A stretch of DNA of 64,000 nt from Chlorophyllum brunneum (Eukaryota > Basidiomycota > Agaricomycetes > Agaricales > Agaricaceae), in contig OY756146.1 in assembly GCA_963576785.1 (NCBI GenBank), positions 2,046,001 to 2,110,000 of the forward strand. The letters run 5' to 3'. This document shows, in pieces, positions 35,868 through 48,206 of the stretch. The translations under genes were made by a program, and so were the position numbers. The notes beneath the pieces were generated by a model, which searched no databases, was not told where the DNA came from, and was given only the letters and a program-made list of their open reading frames with translations. The first letter of the stretch is position 1; each line of letters begins with the position of its first letter.

Positions 35868-37220
35868 ATAGCAGTCGCGTCGATGTGTCCTGTTAGAGTT
35901 TGTACCATGTTGTATCGTCGAGCCTTCTGCTTCCAATCTACTACCAGTATATGTACCGGCCGCTGTAATTTCGAACAGCCGTATCCATCCAGACCTCGGT
36001 AATTCCATGGGGTGTCCACCGGTTTGGGGCTTTTGGGCAGTTACGTTGAAATATCAATCGCAAGTTTACACTGGTGAAGTTCGGAATTTCATATCTAACG
36101 TAATTCACTTAGTCAACAATGCAGAACATCAACCTGCGTGGCATGGCGTTCACTCATCCAGCCAACTTTTTGACCGCCTTCCACACCACCATTCACTACA
36201 CAGTATTCAAAATCAGGCTCTTTTCAAAGTTACATTCCTACTCCGAGTACAAAATCACGATATACTGAATTATTAGTGTCATACGAAACGAAGAGGATGA
36301 CACGTCTTTACCTTCTTCCGAAATACGTCGGTCGAACAGCTTGCGTTTTTCGACGGCTATCACAGAGCAAAAGGCAGAGGGCTATTTCAAAGGTGGAAAC
36401 CGCGCATACCTCGCGAAATGGTGGTCTGGTATTTCACTGATTATGGGCCCTGGGCTGCCAACGTGCTTTAAGACCTCTCGGAAATTAGGAATATGGGATG
36501 ATTGTACAAGCCCGTGCTAAAAATATGACATATCTGTCCTGCCCCCACACCAACAGCCACAACATCTAGCCGGTATAGCGTCGATGCATGCCGGGTGGTG
36601 TTATGATGAGTGTCTGATTGATGCTCGTGATTCATGAATGATGTGATATTCGGGAAAAGGAGTCAACCGGCATGGATATGCCGGGCGCTGAAGGTTCAAT
36701 AGAAAAACTTGGCTCGACCTCCCGTTTTTGAAGATATACATAGTAGCTCCCGCCCCACACTTGGCACCGCCACCCATCTGTTCACTAAATCAATAGACGC
36801 TATGCCTAGTAATGGTATTCTTCGATTACCGCCTGCGGGCCTAAATAGGATCTATCTTGAGGTGTATTTGCTCCGGTAGGTATGGGTATTATTCATGAAT
36901 TCCATGAACGAAAGTACTAAGGAGGTTCGTCCATATGTATAATGACCGACAATCGCGCGCTAAATACCATCAAAGCCAGCATAGGTTTAAGATACATCTG
37001 TGGAAATTGATCCTTTCGTTTCATAGCGTGCACTAGGATATGATTCTGATGTATAAGCTCGACGTGGAAGAGATATTTCAACGGCGTCCGAGTTCTTGTG
37101 CAGAAAGGTTTGATCCCGCATGCTCGAAGACAAGGTAGGCATGGCATACCCACTGGAAGATATGGACGCTTGTGCGTGGGGATGGTTATGGTTCTGTGCA
37201 GACTTTTGGCCATGACCATG
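35868..37220. other. Intergenic, 1.35 kb
   Basis: No gene recognised; the minus-strand frame at 36917-37282 is open for 121 codons and overlaps the 3' end of the next gene in another frame. It matches nothing known to me. Confidence 0.4.
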
Positions 37221-38319
37221 TCAAGAACTGAAATCTGTATCACAGGATGGCAGAGCCGTTCGGGCCGAATACTTGCCGTCATGTAACCTTATGTTGCGAG
37301 AGACACGACAAGCCATGGAAGCCGCCAGAGGCACCAATACATAGCTCAATGTGAGTTTGTAAATCGGAGGGGTTTGGGGGATGACGTTGAGAATTCCGAC
37401 GGGAAAACTGATTACCATAGTGATACTTGAAAAGAAGGTAAGGGGGGGACTCTACTGAAGATTAAGATGGGACACTCACAAATAATATTGCTGTCCTCCC
37501 TGTAGAATAGATCGCGAGAGTCGGGGAAGTGCCCGTCCTGATATCACTGTGTCCCAATTGACACTTGCGTCAATGCTGCTATGGGAAGATGCGATCTTGT
37601 AGGAAATGGCGAAGAAAACTGCGGTGTCGAAGAAACCCCACATGAACGCTGCAGCCCCCATGTACCCCTCTACTTTGGAGAATATGCAATAACCAGTTCC
37701 AGGTATATGAACGGAATGTGCGGCGTATGCGGTGACGGTCATGACACCACAGGAGACAACCCACAACACGCAGAAAACGGCTTTCACCCGTTTATTATCT
37801 GCATTTACTGCTCGTAGGCGTTGAAGGAAGAGAAACGTGGTGCATGAATTTGCGAGGACAATCGTTAGACCGATTGATATAGTCATGGCGTTGCAGTTCC
37901 CCACCGGAGCGGCTGTGCAGAGGCATGTGAGTTATATGACTGGAGATCCTGGGACAGGAGCCTTACTCTGCTCGATCACGGATAGTAAGATAAAAAGTGT
38001 AGCGAATACTCTGAGCGCATCTTCAGTGATTTCTTATTGGAACCCTAACTACCCAACTGACCTCGAGAATATGAAGCATCCAGTTGCAGCGCGAATTGAC
38101 CCTTGTCGTATAACCTTGATGTCATCTGGTATGTATACCAATATATCCCATAGCGTCGCCTAAAATCAGATGAGCCGGTTTATCAACGCGCGAAATAGAA
38201 ACCATAGCCAAACTCACGCCGAGAACTGCAAGGCATAGATTTCTCGTGGCCTCGAATTGGACAGCTAGGTCAGGCGGGATGTGATTGAGGTATACATCAG
38301 GATTGGGGAGAGAAGTCAT
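37221..38319 (-). CDS. Seven-helix integral membrane protein
   Basis: Function unknown; belongs to an expanded agaricomycete family. The minus-strand start at 38319 gives MTSLPNPDVYLNHIPPDLAV, a common opening in this family. After an intron, ATLWDILVYIPDDIKVI and GCFIFSRS follow (38155-38060). Then come SAMTISIGLTIVLANSCTTF-like residues and FLFLQRLRAV (near 37820), VLWVVSCGVMTVTAYAAHSV, IPGTGYCIFSKVEG, FFDTAVFFAISYKIAS (near 37590), SILQGGQQYYL and finally LSYVLVPLAASMACRVSRNI with a short tail; stop at 37221. Seven hydrophobic segments are visible. Confidence 0.72.
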
Positions 38320-38423
38320 GATGTTACCGGTGCTAGCTGGGAGTTCTGAGTGCTTTTATTCTGTTTTAGCATCGTATGGGCTATGGTCAAGGATCGATAT
38401 CAATGTTCAACAATTGACCAATA

Positions 38424-40074
38424 TTAGCACAGAACACTGCTGAGAGAAAACCTGTGATACCTCATCTGTTTCACCAGATCCCCAATAGTAGGTAGGACAT
38501 CAGAGGCATAAGGGTTTCTGTTCTTGCAAGCGAATGCTGTGTAGACATCTTTGAATGATAACCGAGTTCTTGTGAACTGCTTGGGTGACACTTGCAAAGA
38601 CTTCGGATTGTGTGTTGAAAAGTATTCGTCCAGACAGTCATATACCAATACTTGTAGAAGTGTGAGACCAGTGTCATTCAAGATGATCTGGCTCAGGAGG
38701 AATGTTGCTGCTTCCTCGTGCAATCAATTCCGAGAAGGCTAGCTGGATAGGTGAATGCCGTTAACAGCCTCCAACAGACATAACAAAAGATTCTAAACAA
38801 TTTGACGGCGCAAGCACATGGTCATGTAGTCAAGTAACACCGCACAATGACAGCTTTCTTCTGCGGTTATTTGTGGTGGACCATTATATGTCAGGCGCCA
38901 AGGTAACTTCGGAGGGAGGTAGATTGAATGAATATCACTACTGGGACTGATATATATTCCCGGCAGGATGCAGTTAGGCTGAGGTTTTATGAAATGGCAC
39001 TGATACATTAGTCCCACTAGCGTAGGTACGAATGAGAGGTTATCAATGTGGAGATGAGCGCTTCGCAGATCCAGGATCGGTATCGGGGGGATAAGATGGA
39101 TTGCCAATTCCCAGCGAGTCCATCTCCCATTTGTACAGTAACTGGCTTCGAAGGTCTTGGTTAAAGATAAGAACATTTCACTCAACAGGTAGCTCGGGTC
39201 GCTCTGAGCCAGCCACGAGTATCTTTGTGGGTTGTAGGACATCGCCTCGGATATTTTGCAACCAAGAACAAAACTCTCCTAGATTTTGACCCTCTTCCTC
39301 CCCTATCATTTCCGATGGAATCACTTCTTGGTATGAATCTGTGAGGTAAGATCGCGGGGGCACCGGTCCCGCACTCGTCCTTGGCAGTTGGATGCTAAGC
39401 ATCTAAAATGATGTGATATCAAATGCCATACTGTATAACCTTAACTCCATCTAAGCTTCCTAGAACATGGGGTTCGTAACCAGGCCCACCTGGACATAAA
39501 AATGTAGATGTATACTGACAATGACATTGAATAGCGTCAATCTATATGTATCCCGCTCCTTGGAGTAGAACACTCATCATAGTGCGGCCTACCATCTGCG
39601 GTTGTCTTAGCTGAGTCTTCGGGTCCTCACTCATGAACATCCCTTCATATGCGTCGCCCAACCGAATGTGTCAGAATAAACTAAATGGGTGGATACATCC
39701 ATGGAAAACCGTCGAGGGTCAATAACTGCTTGGAGTAGGAACCGCAGTCGTCAAGTCAGGTGCGTTGGTGATTAAGAACCAACAACCGCGTCAATCTGTG
39801 CCTTCTGATACAAAAGCATTGCCCCTACCTGACACGTGAAGGCGTCATGGTTGTATGAAGACCGATCAAACTGCATTTGATAGAAGGGGCCCACCAAAAG
39901 ATCATCGATCAGTGGTGTAAGTGTGGTGCGCTGGGCATCTAGATACAAGCAACTACAGTACGCTCCGACCAGCACTGGTATTTGGACCAGAGCGGAACAG
40001 TAGTGAGACGATACTCTTAGTACACAAGACAAACCGAAGATGGAGAGAGAGAAAGAGGCATCAACTAAAAGCAA
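38424..40074 (-). other. Poorly resolved minus-strand coding candidate
   Basis: Three open stretches on the minus strand could be exons of one or two genes that I do not recognise. From 40074: MLLVDASFSLSIFGLSCVLR, hydrophobic at first, then LYLDAQRTTLTPLIDDLLVG and a possible donor after DAFTCQ. From 39242: a 149-codon frame with RWTRWELAIHLIPPIPILDL and LPPKLPWRLTYNGPPQI. From 38723: FKDVYTAFACKNRNPYASDV. A short segment near 39650-39590 (EGMFMSEDPKTQLRQPQM) also looks coding. No domain, catalytic motif or clear splice chain could be established. It could also be a decayed gene. Confidence 0.3.
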
Positions 40075-40868
40075 GAATAATTGGATTAAAGAGTCGAAAT
40101 ATGATCATGGATTTCGGTATGCACTGAGAAAAGGGATGAGTTTACTCGTACCTCGAGGATCGAAATGCACATAGCGCCTGCTTAGGGTAGAGAATAGGGG
40201 GATAAATATAATTTAGGAGGAGAAATAAGAAAGAGGATGAGGAGGTAGAGGAGGAAATGGGTGATAAGTAGAGTCCCAACTTTACTCAGCCCGCTAGTGA
40301 TCTATATGTAAGTGTATCATTGAAATAAGGGAAGAGGTGCGAAGGGACCAATATGCCGAAGTGGATAGCAGGGGGATGAAAAGATGGGTGTTTTTCCAGA
40401 CAACGGAAGCGGCGGAAGATATCTTCCAAAGTTGGACATGTACTGAGGTGCCAGGAACTCTGAATGGAGGAGTTGACTGACGAACGCGAAGATAATGTAG
40501 TACCGGGAGAACAAAACTGCCGCGTTCAATTACAGAGAACAAGAAAGACGGAAACTATTTTGAGACATACCCTAGATCGTCCATTCCACATCTTGGGCAG
40601 GGCAGGGATAACGTGTGGGGAGTGTGATCATGCGCAATAGACTTGTCTAGACAGGACAAAGCGAGATTTGGGGAGACGAAGGACGGAATCCGTGCGCTGC
40701 CCAGCTCGAGACGACGCGAATCTCGGGGTGAATCTACCCTCAGAACTATCACGTGTGTGATATTCTTAGACAGCCTCGGAGTATCACATGTCAGACGGAC
40801 ACCGTCATGCGTGGTTATATAGCAGCACACCACCCGTTTTATCGTCGCCACCTCTTCTCTTCTTCACC
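40075..40868. other. Intergenic, upstream of the perilipin-like gene
   Basis: About 800 bp. Frames here are short and unmatched. TTATATAG at 40815-40822, about 50 bp before the start codon at 40869, is a good TATA-like element on the plus strand. Confidence 0.45.
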
Positions 40869-42153
40869 ATGTCTGCCACAGCGACAGAGACTACGCAGTC
40901 ACCGCTGCAGATGACCGTCTTCACTCGCGTAGCCTCCATTCCCCTGATCTTGTCTTCTCTCGAGGCACTCGACCAGACCTTATCTTCCAACGCATATACG
41001 CGTTCCGTATATCCTACCGCCAAAGGGCTTTCTTCGACCGCATACAAGTACACAGAGCCTATTCAAATCCGCCTCGCCCCTCTTCTCGCTAGCGTGGACT
41101 GCTACGCCAACAAAGCTGTTGATGCGGTTGAGGCTCGCTATCCGTATCCATTCAAGGCCAAGCCAGAAGAGGTGACTGAGTACGTTCGCGAACGCCGCCA
41201 GAGTGTTAGCGAGTCTTTCCACCACTCCATTGATGAGAACGTAAAGAGCCCCGCTCTTCACGCCGCAACAGAGATCGACCAGGTACTGATTTCACATCCC
41301 TTATCGTCCACTGTAGCTAATTTTACGGCGACACAGCGATTTGCGCCAATTGTGGACTATATTGAGGTCGCAGTCAACCGTATCATGAATCCAAACGAGC
41401 CAGGTCCCTCTACTCCCGATGCCAAATATCAGTACCAGCGTGCCTTAGCTCTGACGAGGAATTTGTACGGCTACTCTAATGAGCAGCTCAAACAACTCCA
41501 AGCGCACTCTGTTATCTTGTAGGTCTTCTAGTATTTTTCAAATTAATAGCTACTGACGGATTTTCAGGCAACGCGCCACCGAGACCGCCCACTCCATTTC
41601 CTCTCACGCGACTTCTTCCCTTGCGAACGCACAGTCTCGTGTTCACCAACTCTCTGATACTATGCTCGTCGAGCTGCAGAAGCTTCAGGCGTCCACGGCT
41701 TCTATTTCGGCTTCTTTCCAGACGACCGCTACTAGTGCTGTTCAGTCCCATATCCCGCCCCATGTCCAACTCGCTTTCTCCGACCTCTCTCACACCCTCT
41801 CCACTGCAGCTTCGGATCTCTCCTCCACTATCACTGCCAAGGACGTCCCTCTCCCCGAAAAGGTTGGCAAGATTGTGTCAGAGGTTCGTGAGCACATCGT
41901 TCCGCTACTCGGAAGCGTCACCAAGGCGGTTAGTGACGCTCTTCACCCTAAAACTGAGCTGCCTCCGGTTCCGGCTCCCCCTACGGTCGACAGTGTTAAC
42001 ACCTCCCTGAAAGACGTCCAACAGCCGCTGAAAGAGGCCAAACCAGAGGTTAAGCAAGAAATTAAGCCAGAACTTAAACAGGAACTTAAACAAGAGCATA
42101 AACATGAGTCTCGCCATAGGCGACGGGGTGACAAGACTGAATCTAAACGTTGA
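40869..42153 (+). CDS. CAP20/perilipin-like lipid-droplet protein
   Basis: Resembles fungal perilipins (CAP20, MPL1), which coat lipid droplets and protect stored fat (family knowledge). Exons 40869-41282, 41337-41518 and 41568-42153 join to give 393 residues. The start MSATATETTQSPLQMTVFTR leads into VASIPLILSSLEALDQTL, then YPTAKGLSSTAYKYTEPIQ and YANKAVDAVEARYPYPF, the family's conserved blocks. The middle is helical (NLYGYSNEQLKQLQAHSVIL), the rest is Ser/Thr/Ala-rich, and the tail carries a Lys/Glu/Gln repeat of about five PELKQE-like units and ends HRRRGDK. Intron 1 is 54 bp with no stop codon. A fatty aldehyde dehydrogenase gene lies tail to tail 690 bp away. Confidence 0.82.
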
Positions 42154-42846
42154 GGATCCGTTTTGTGGTTTAAAACAATCCTGTCTTTTTTTTTTTCGTT
42201 CTCATACATGTAGACCACTCAATTGTCGCATTTTCTATTCCCTGCAAGACATATTAGACTCTCCTCGATGACTATTCAGCGAATTGTTGTAGCCGTTTAT
42301 TTTTTCTCCCGCGATTTCTGCCAAAGTAACATATGTATTTACCGACGACGAGTACTTTAAGCTTTAACATGGACACCACTGGTTTTCGTCACGCAGGCGA
42401 ATATATTCGAGTTAGGCTTATATGCGTCCGACCGTTCGCGTTGGCGGCACAAGCACAAAACCTCCCTGATGACGTCTGGTCAAGGGGATGTTGTTGACCC
42501 ACAGAAACAGATAGATGGGAACTTATGGGTCGGGTAGATACATGGGCCCGTTCCACCCCCCCAATACTTCTTGAGGTGCGTAAGCACAAAATTTCAAGTC
42601 GCCTTCCTCCGTCAATTTGGTATTCCCGGGGTGGGGTGGGCGGAAAGCGGGTCGAGTGTACATTAAACGAAGCTGTGCAACACTGATAACACAGAAAGAG
42701 ACATAGACATCAAGTACTTCGGGGTATAAAACGGATACAACAAAAGAAAACATACGAAATTTCACGTAGTCCACACCACCGTCCCTCCCAGACACCTTTT
42801 ACATCATATTCAAATTGACATCGTTTCCGTTAATCAGATAAGTGTT
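42154..42846. other. Intergenic, tail-to-tail, 690 bp
   Basis: Lies between the perilipin-like gene and the aldehyde dehydrogenase gene. Starts with a poly-T tract at 42187-42198. No gene recognised; the 90-codon minus frame at 42523-42795 looks like chance. Confidence 0.45.
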
Positions 42847-45248
42847 TCACGATCTGCTAGCCTTGATCCATGGTACAATTGCACCGAAGATCTTGACCCG
42901 TTTGGTCAGTCCGCCAGCCACAGCCATGGCCAAAGCCAAAAAGAACCATTTGCCCCACCATTTTGTAGCCACACCGTTCGCGGTAGGAGTAGTCATTGGA
43001 GGCCCTACAGGCCGAGGAGGTAGGGATTTCACAAGGCGCGATGCACCCTTGAGGGATTTATCCTACAAGATGCAAGGTGGGTCAATGTGAGCTGTGAATG
43101 AGGAAGTACTGGGTAAAAAGGCGTACGCTATATGGCGGGAAACGGAAGCCGAGGATTTTGTCGATCCTGGAAGAATTTTAGATTTATGTATGTGCGGTAA
43201 ACTTTATTGGTTAGCGTACCAGGTAGGCGAGTCCATGGATGACCTCAGGTGGGTAAACATGTCGAAGGAGTACTTGCCAGTGTGGTATCCGCCTATCAGA
43301 ATAGATAGTCAGGCGATGAATGATGATACCCAAATCATAAAGGCTCACTTCCACTAGGGCCTATTCCACCGAAGGGCAGTCCATCAACTACAGTAATTTC
43401 AGTTCAAGGCCGTGGATCGATTCCAACTAAAATGGGACGTACTACCAGGATGAAGAACTACTTCATTCGCAATAGCGGCACCAGACTGTGTCTTGCCGAA
43501 GACTAGAAACCATGCATTTACTCGGTAAGAGCAGTCGGGTTGCAAGAGTAACATACCTTTCTGCTTGTACGCGCCATCTTTCGAGAAGACGTACAAAGCA
43601 AGAGGATGATCGTTCTGGTTAACGTATTCAATAGCTTCATCTACGTCCTTGACAGGAATAATGGGGAGGACAGGCCCGAAAATTTCCCTGCACGTGTACC
43701 GTTAGGCGAGGCCCTAGGGTCCGGGTAGAGTGAAGTACTCACTCGCTCATCAATGAATCGTTCGTGGCCACATCCCTGACAACGGTAGGCGCAATGAATT
43801 TTGTGGCTTCTTCTGTCTCACCGCCGAAAACAACGGTTCCCTTGGTGTTATCTAGGAGTCTCTTGACGCGTTTAAAGGCTTGGGGCGTGATCATGCGGGA
43901 ATAGATCCCCGGAGTTGCAGCGGATTCGGGATAGAATTTATCCATACTATTAAATGACGTGAGTTACGGCTCTTGCGGGTATGAACGGGTCGAGGTACAT
44001 ACGCGTCTTTGAGCGCATTGACAAACTTATCTTGGAAATCCTTTGGCACGAGGACATAATCTGGCGCAACGCAAGTCTGGCCAGCATTAACGACCTTGCC
44101 CCAAAGAACTCTCCTCGCAGTAGTTTCCAAGTCGCAATTCGGGTCAATGAAGACAGGTGATTTACCTTAATTGCGAGGGATTCTCGTTAGTTGGCTATCT
44201 GAAACAAAGTACGATAAGCTACGTGCCTCCAAGTTCCAACGAAACCGGTGTAAGATGCTTGGCTGCTGCAGCACTGACGATACGACCAACTCGTCCACTA
44301 CCAGTATAGAGGACTGAGGAGGGCAATATATTCAGAATATGAGAGTACATTTCCACAAACTACTCACTGTGGTCCCAAGGCAACTCGAGAAGCTTGGTAG
44401 TCTCAGGGACAGCACCGTTTACAACCGCAATCAGTTCAGGATCAAGGTACTTTGGAACCAGCTCAGCAAAGAGGGAGCTGACGTGAGGCGTCGACTCAGC
44501 AGGCTTGAGAACCACTGCATTACCGGCTGCGATGGCACCAACCTGGTAAGGAAAGAGGTATTCAGGACCCAAAGAGCGCGTAATCAGAATGTAGTGGGAG
44601 CCTTACCAATGGGCTTATGCAGAGCCACATCGGGTAGTTAAATGGACTGATGATGAGAACAACACCCTTGGGTTCCTTGTGAATCACGGGTCGCATGGGA
44701 GCAGCATTGATTGAGAACGGTGGTCGCTCTGGTTTAGCCCATTTCTCGACACCCGCCCAAGCGGTACGGGCTTCCGTGATAGACGAACCAATTTCGAGGC
44801 TGAGTTGGAAAGTAGTCAACAATTGATGTGAGAAAGGTGGAGTTGTGGGCGTACAATTGACTCTCGAAAGGTGGTCTTCCCAAATCAGCGGCTAGAGCCT
44901 CCTCGAATCGCTTTGTGTTATCCTGGACCATGTACCCAAGCTGGAGGAGCTGATACTTGCGGTACTCAATGCTCTTCGATTTTCCCGAACGAAACCCATT
45001 GCGAAGGTTCGTATAAATCTGGTATGACACAGGCGTATCAGCATCTTGCTCGTGTGCCAACTGAGACGGAAGAATGGATTATAGGCGACTTGAGTTGGCT
45101 ACTCTCCCTTTTCCACACCTCCTCAATCTCTCACTTCTTGCGAAGCTCAAGCTCAATGTCATGCACCCAAACCATCACGGAACAACAGCCGATACACGCA
45201 ACTCACCTTGTCAATCTCTTCCAGCGGCGTATACTTAAGCTCAACCAT
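42847..45248 (-). CDS. Fatty aldehyde dehydrogenase (class 3 ALDH), tail-anchored
   Basis: Oxidises medium- and long-chain aldehydes to acids with NAD+ (family knowledge). The minus-strand start at 45248 gives [14 protein letters not shown]. Exons encode [58 protein letters not shown] (near 44680), [20 protein letters not shown], then [29 protein letters not shown] and the catalytic Cys block [18 protein letters not shown] (near 44080). [19 protein letters not shown] and [20 protein letters not shown] follow. The C-terminal exon has a hydrophobic stretch ([18 protein letters not shown]) and a short basic end, as in membrane-anchored FALDH. One intron, inside ELGGK, uses GC instead of GT. The stop is at 42847-42849. 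All catalytic residues are present. Confidence 0.92.
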
Positions 45249-45879
45249 TGTACCTCCCCTGACAGACGCGCTTGTGGAAGTCTCGAGTAAAATTCGCCGA
45301 GGTCAGAAAGGGTGAGAAGGAAAAGTGGGAAAGGTGAGGGTGTATGCTTATAGGAATATGAAAAGTCATCAAACACGGGAATCTGAACAATCGGCTGACT
45401 AAATTTATATTGATTCCATTTTGGGGCTCTAGGCGCCACACTTGACATCAGCGCAGCCAATCCGATGTGAGAATTTGAACAATTTAGCCTCATTACTAGA
45501 AGCACAGGCCTTACCTCGTGGCATAAAGAGTCTGTGGTGACGCTAGAAGCCAAAGGTCATCTCATAACCCGTATGCTCCGGCTACCAGAACCAAAGTCCA
45601 CTTCTGCAGCGGACGCTAACAATTGTCAAATGGACCATCTCCCTTGGCAAGTGAGCGCTACGAAGGAAACGCCATAACCGGTCTACCCATTCAAAAATCT
45701 GGACGAAACCTTGAACCATCAAAGATTCAATTCGAAGGTCATTTGATTCTTCTTATTCGGTTGTGGTGGCATACATATTGTTCTTTTTACACCCCACCTG
45801 TCTCCAACCGCCGGTAGAACGGGATAAATAAAAGCCGAGGTTATTGTTAACATTAACATATGATTTTCTTGTGACTCGA
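45249..45879. other. Intergenic, 630 bp
   Basis: Promoter region of the aldehyde dehydrogenase gene up to the direct repeat. Frames here are short and unmatched. Confidence 0.45.
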
Positions 45880-46285
45880 ACGGATCAGTCCGACCCTACT
45901 CCAGTGCGACTCGCCTATCCGTCGTGGGTCTTGTAGCGTGATTGCTTGGAGTCCCGGCAGAGACCGTCTGAATTCTATTTAGCCAGACATCGGACCCATG
46001 ATAATGTAGCACTGCCGTGCCGGCAGCTCGTTGCACGCTCTATCCATACCCAGAACACGATAACATTGACCCACCACAAACACAAGTCATAAATACGCGA
46101 ACCGTGATGGTAAGTAGTTGACGGCGAACACGGAGCAAGGAACATGGCGTGACGGAATAGAATCAACATGAGGCTGGTCCGTTCAACATCATCCCGCTCC
46201 ACCTTGTGTTGATAATCTACGGAACACTGACTCTATCTGTTCACCGAGAACCTTCGTCGGAGGATGGATCGACGCATTCGTGGAG
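45880..46285. repeat. Direct repeat, copy A
   Basis: About 400 bp that recurs, diverged but collinear, at 49316-49746. Shared strings include TCTATTTAG, ACATTGACCCAC, GACGGCGAACACGGA, ATCTGTTCACCGAGAA and a GGATGGAT-like stretch near the end. The end of copy A contains the proposed start codon of the pseudogene (46264), so it looks like the 5' flank of a duplicated gene. Confidence 0.75.
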
Positions 46286-48100
46286 TCTATGACTCGGCCA
46301 CTAACCATGACAATTACTTTGGGCGTGACCGGGGTATGCGCGCACCTAACCCATCATGAAATTGCACGATTTCCTCGTTGAGTGCGCAAAGTTTCCATTT
46401 CCCCAGCCTTCATCAGGTCGGAGTTTGACACTACCGGTATATCTGATCTTGAAACCGGGTTACTCGAGAGGGGGTGGAAGGCCAAAATCGCTGTGCGAGA
46501 CAATACTCTGGTTCAGAAACTCTGCCGGACGCTCGAGAACATCCTTGGAGACACTCCTCTAACAGCGATTGCCAAGGATGCTCTCCTATCGCATTTTCCC
46601 CCTAACTTGGAAGGCGACTATGAGGGTGGAATCATGCCAGCCTGGACCAAAAATCGAAGTGAAGCTGAGGTATCTTCTTCTTTAGCCTTCCCTCAGGCCC
46701 GAGTAATTTGATTAATTCCCCCCATAGACTCGGTCATTGTTAGACCGCGCAGGTTTTTGTTGGAATACGACCGGTCTAATCTTGATACCAGCTTTGGGCA
46801 TTCAGCTGACGGAAGCAGATCTAGAGTTGACTTCCTTTTCCTGGTGGATGGTGAACCAAAGGTGCTCTGTGAAGCAAAATCACCATCAGTCATGAAGGGA
46901 GTTCGTGAGTCGCTCCCACTGTATGGCATCGAGTTGGACTGGATTGTGTGCCATCCCGTGAGGGATGACCACCATCCCTATCTTGCATACTCGCCATCAA
47001 TCAGTATCAAAGACTCGCCGGAGCCTTTCCGAGCCTTCCTCGGTGCCATTTTATCCATTGGGAAGGATATTCCTGTTGAGCGTAGTGTATACGATCCAGA
47101 TACGGAACTTGATATTATCGAGGAAGAAAAAGACAACGGACCCTTACCTAAACACAACACTGACGATGGTTTGGGACCACGTTGGGATAGCTCAGTCAGA
47201 GAGGTCATTTATGGCTGTGCCAACGAGAAGATCGAGGCCGAGCTAATAGTTTGTTCATTCCTCGACAATTATTTATTGCTCGGCATGCTTATCTACTCCC
47301 AGGCTACCTCGTCATCCCCGAACTCACTTGAGGATTTTCAAGTGTGGATGCATTTCCATAGCATGCCAAACAGGCTTGCCCTCCCACGGTGCACTAGAAA
47401 AGTCTATGGCTTACCCGCTTTATAGGATCAGGGTCGAGCGGTAGTGTATGAGAGTGCCGCTCTGATAGCTGCATTGACTCGTTCGCTGCCAAGGCCATCG
47501 AGGGGTTACGCCCTTCTGATACAGGTGGCCAGGACCGACTCCGTAATGAGTTCAATGCTTACCTTATCTTCGACAAGCCATATCAATCTGGTCAATTACG
47601 GGACCCCATCGCTCCGCGCTGCTATGGAGCATTTGAGGGTGAACGCATGGATGTCTTCATCATTGACCTGTGGTGACGTCCTAAATGACTGGGAAGACCT
47701 CAGCGCTCCTGAGCAGTAAGCAGTGGTAACCACAACGAAATAACTATACTCATTGACAAACATCGTTTCCACAGATCCCAAGTATACAAATTGGTACAAG
47801 ACCTTCATATTGGAATATTACATGGCAACCTCGAACCCCGGAATATTGGTCGTATGTGCGGCGGTGGATTCTGTCTCATCGATTTTTCGGAGAGTAGGCT
47901 GCATGTCTGCAAGGAGAATAAGGTACGATATATTTAATCACTTCACTCTCTTAGTCGCTTACGTATAAACAAGGTCCCCAAGATGGAGACTCAAGCTGGG
48001 TCTTCCTGTAGTCCGATGTGTTCTGAACTTCACACATTGCGAAAGTGCCCGAGTAAACGACGACCCGTTCTCACCAATCTTGCAAATGTTGGGTAAAACA
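46264..48100 (+). pseudogene. Broken nuclease-like plus FunK1-like kinase gene
   Basis: Exon 1 (46264-46333) reads MDRRIRGVYDSATNHDNYFG. After an intron ending at 46406 come FIRSEFDTTGISDLETGLLE and later RVDFLFLVDGEPKVLCEAKS. The Asp and the E-A-K triad resemble the core of PD-(D/E)XK nucleases (inferred). The next part resembles a fungal FunK1-type kinase. The Gly loop reads GSGSSGSV followed by an in-frame TGA at 47449-47451 where Trp is expected. The ATP Lys is in FAAKAIEGL. A one-base shift near 47666-47674 separates FIIDL from CGDVLNDWEDL. The catalytic loop at about 47817 is HGNLEPRNIG, with Asn for the catalytic Asp, and the metal-binding motif reads LIDFSES. Another frame offset lies near 46731. 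A nonsense codon plus frameshifts mark it as dead. Confidence 0.75.
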
Positions 48101-48206
48101 TATACGTTGCTGTATCAGAGGATGATACCTGCTTGGGGGCACGTTACACTGTCGGAGGTGCTGTGCATGGACGGGAAAAAACAAGAGAATATTGAGAAGA
48201 AGGTTT

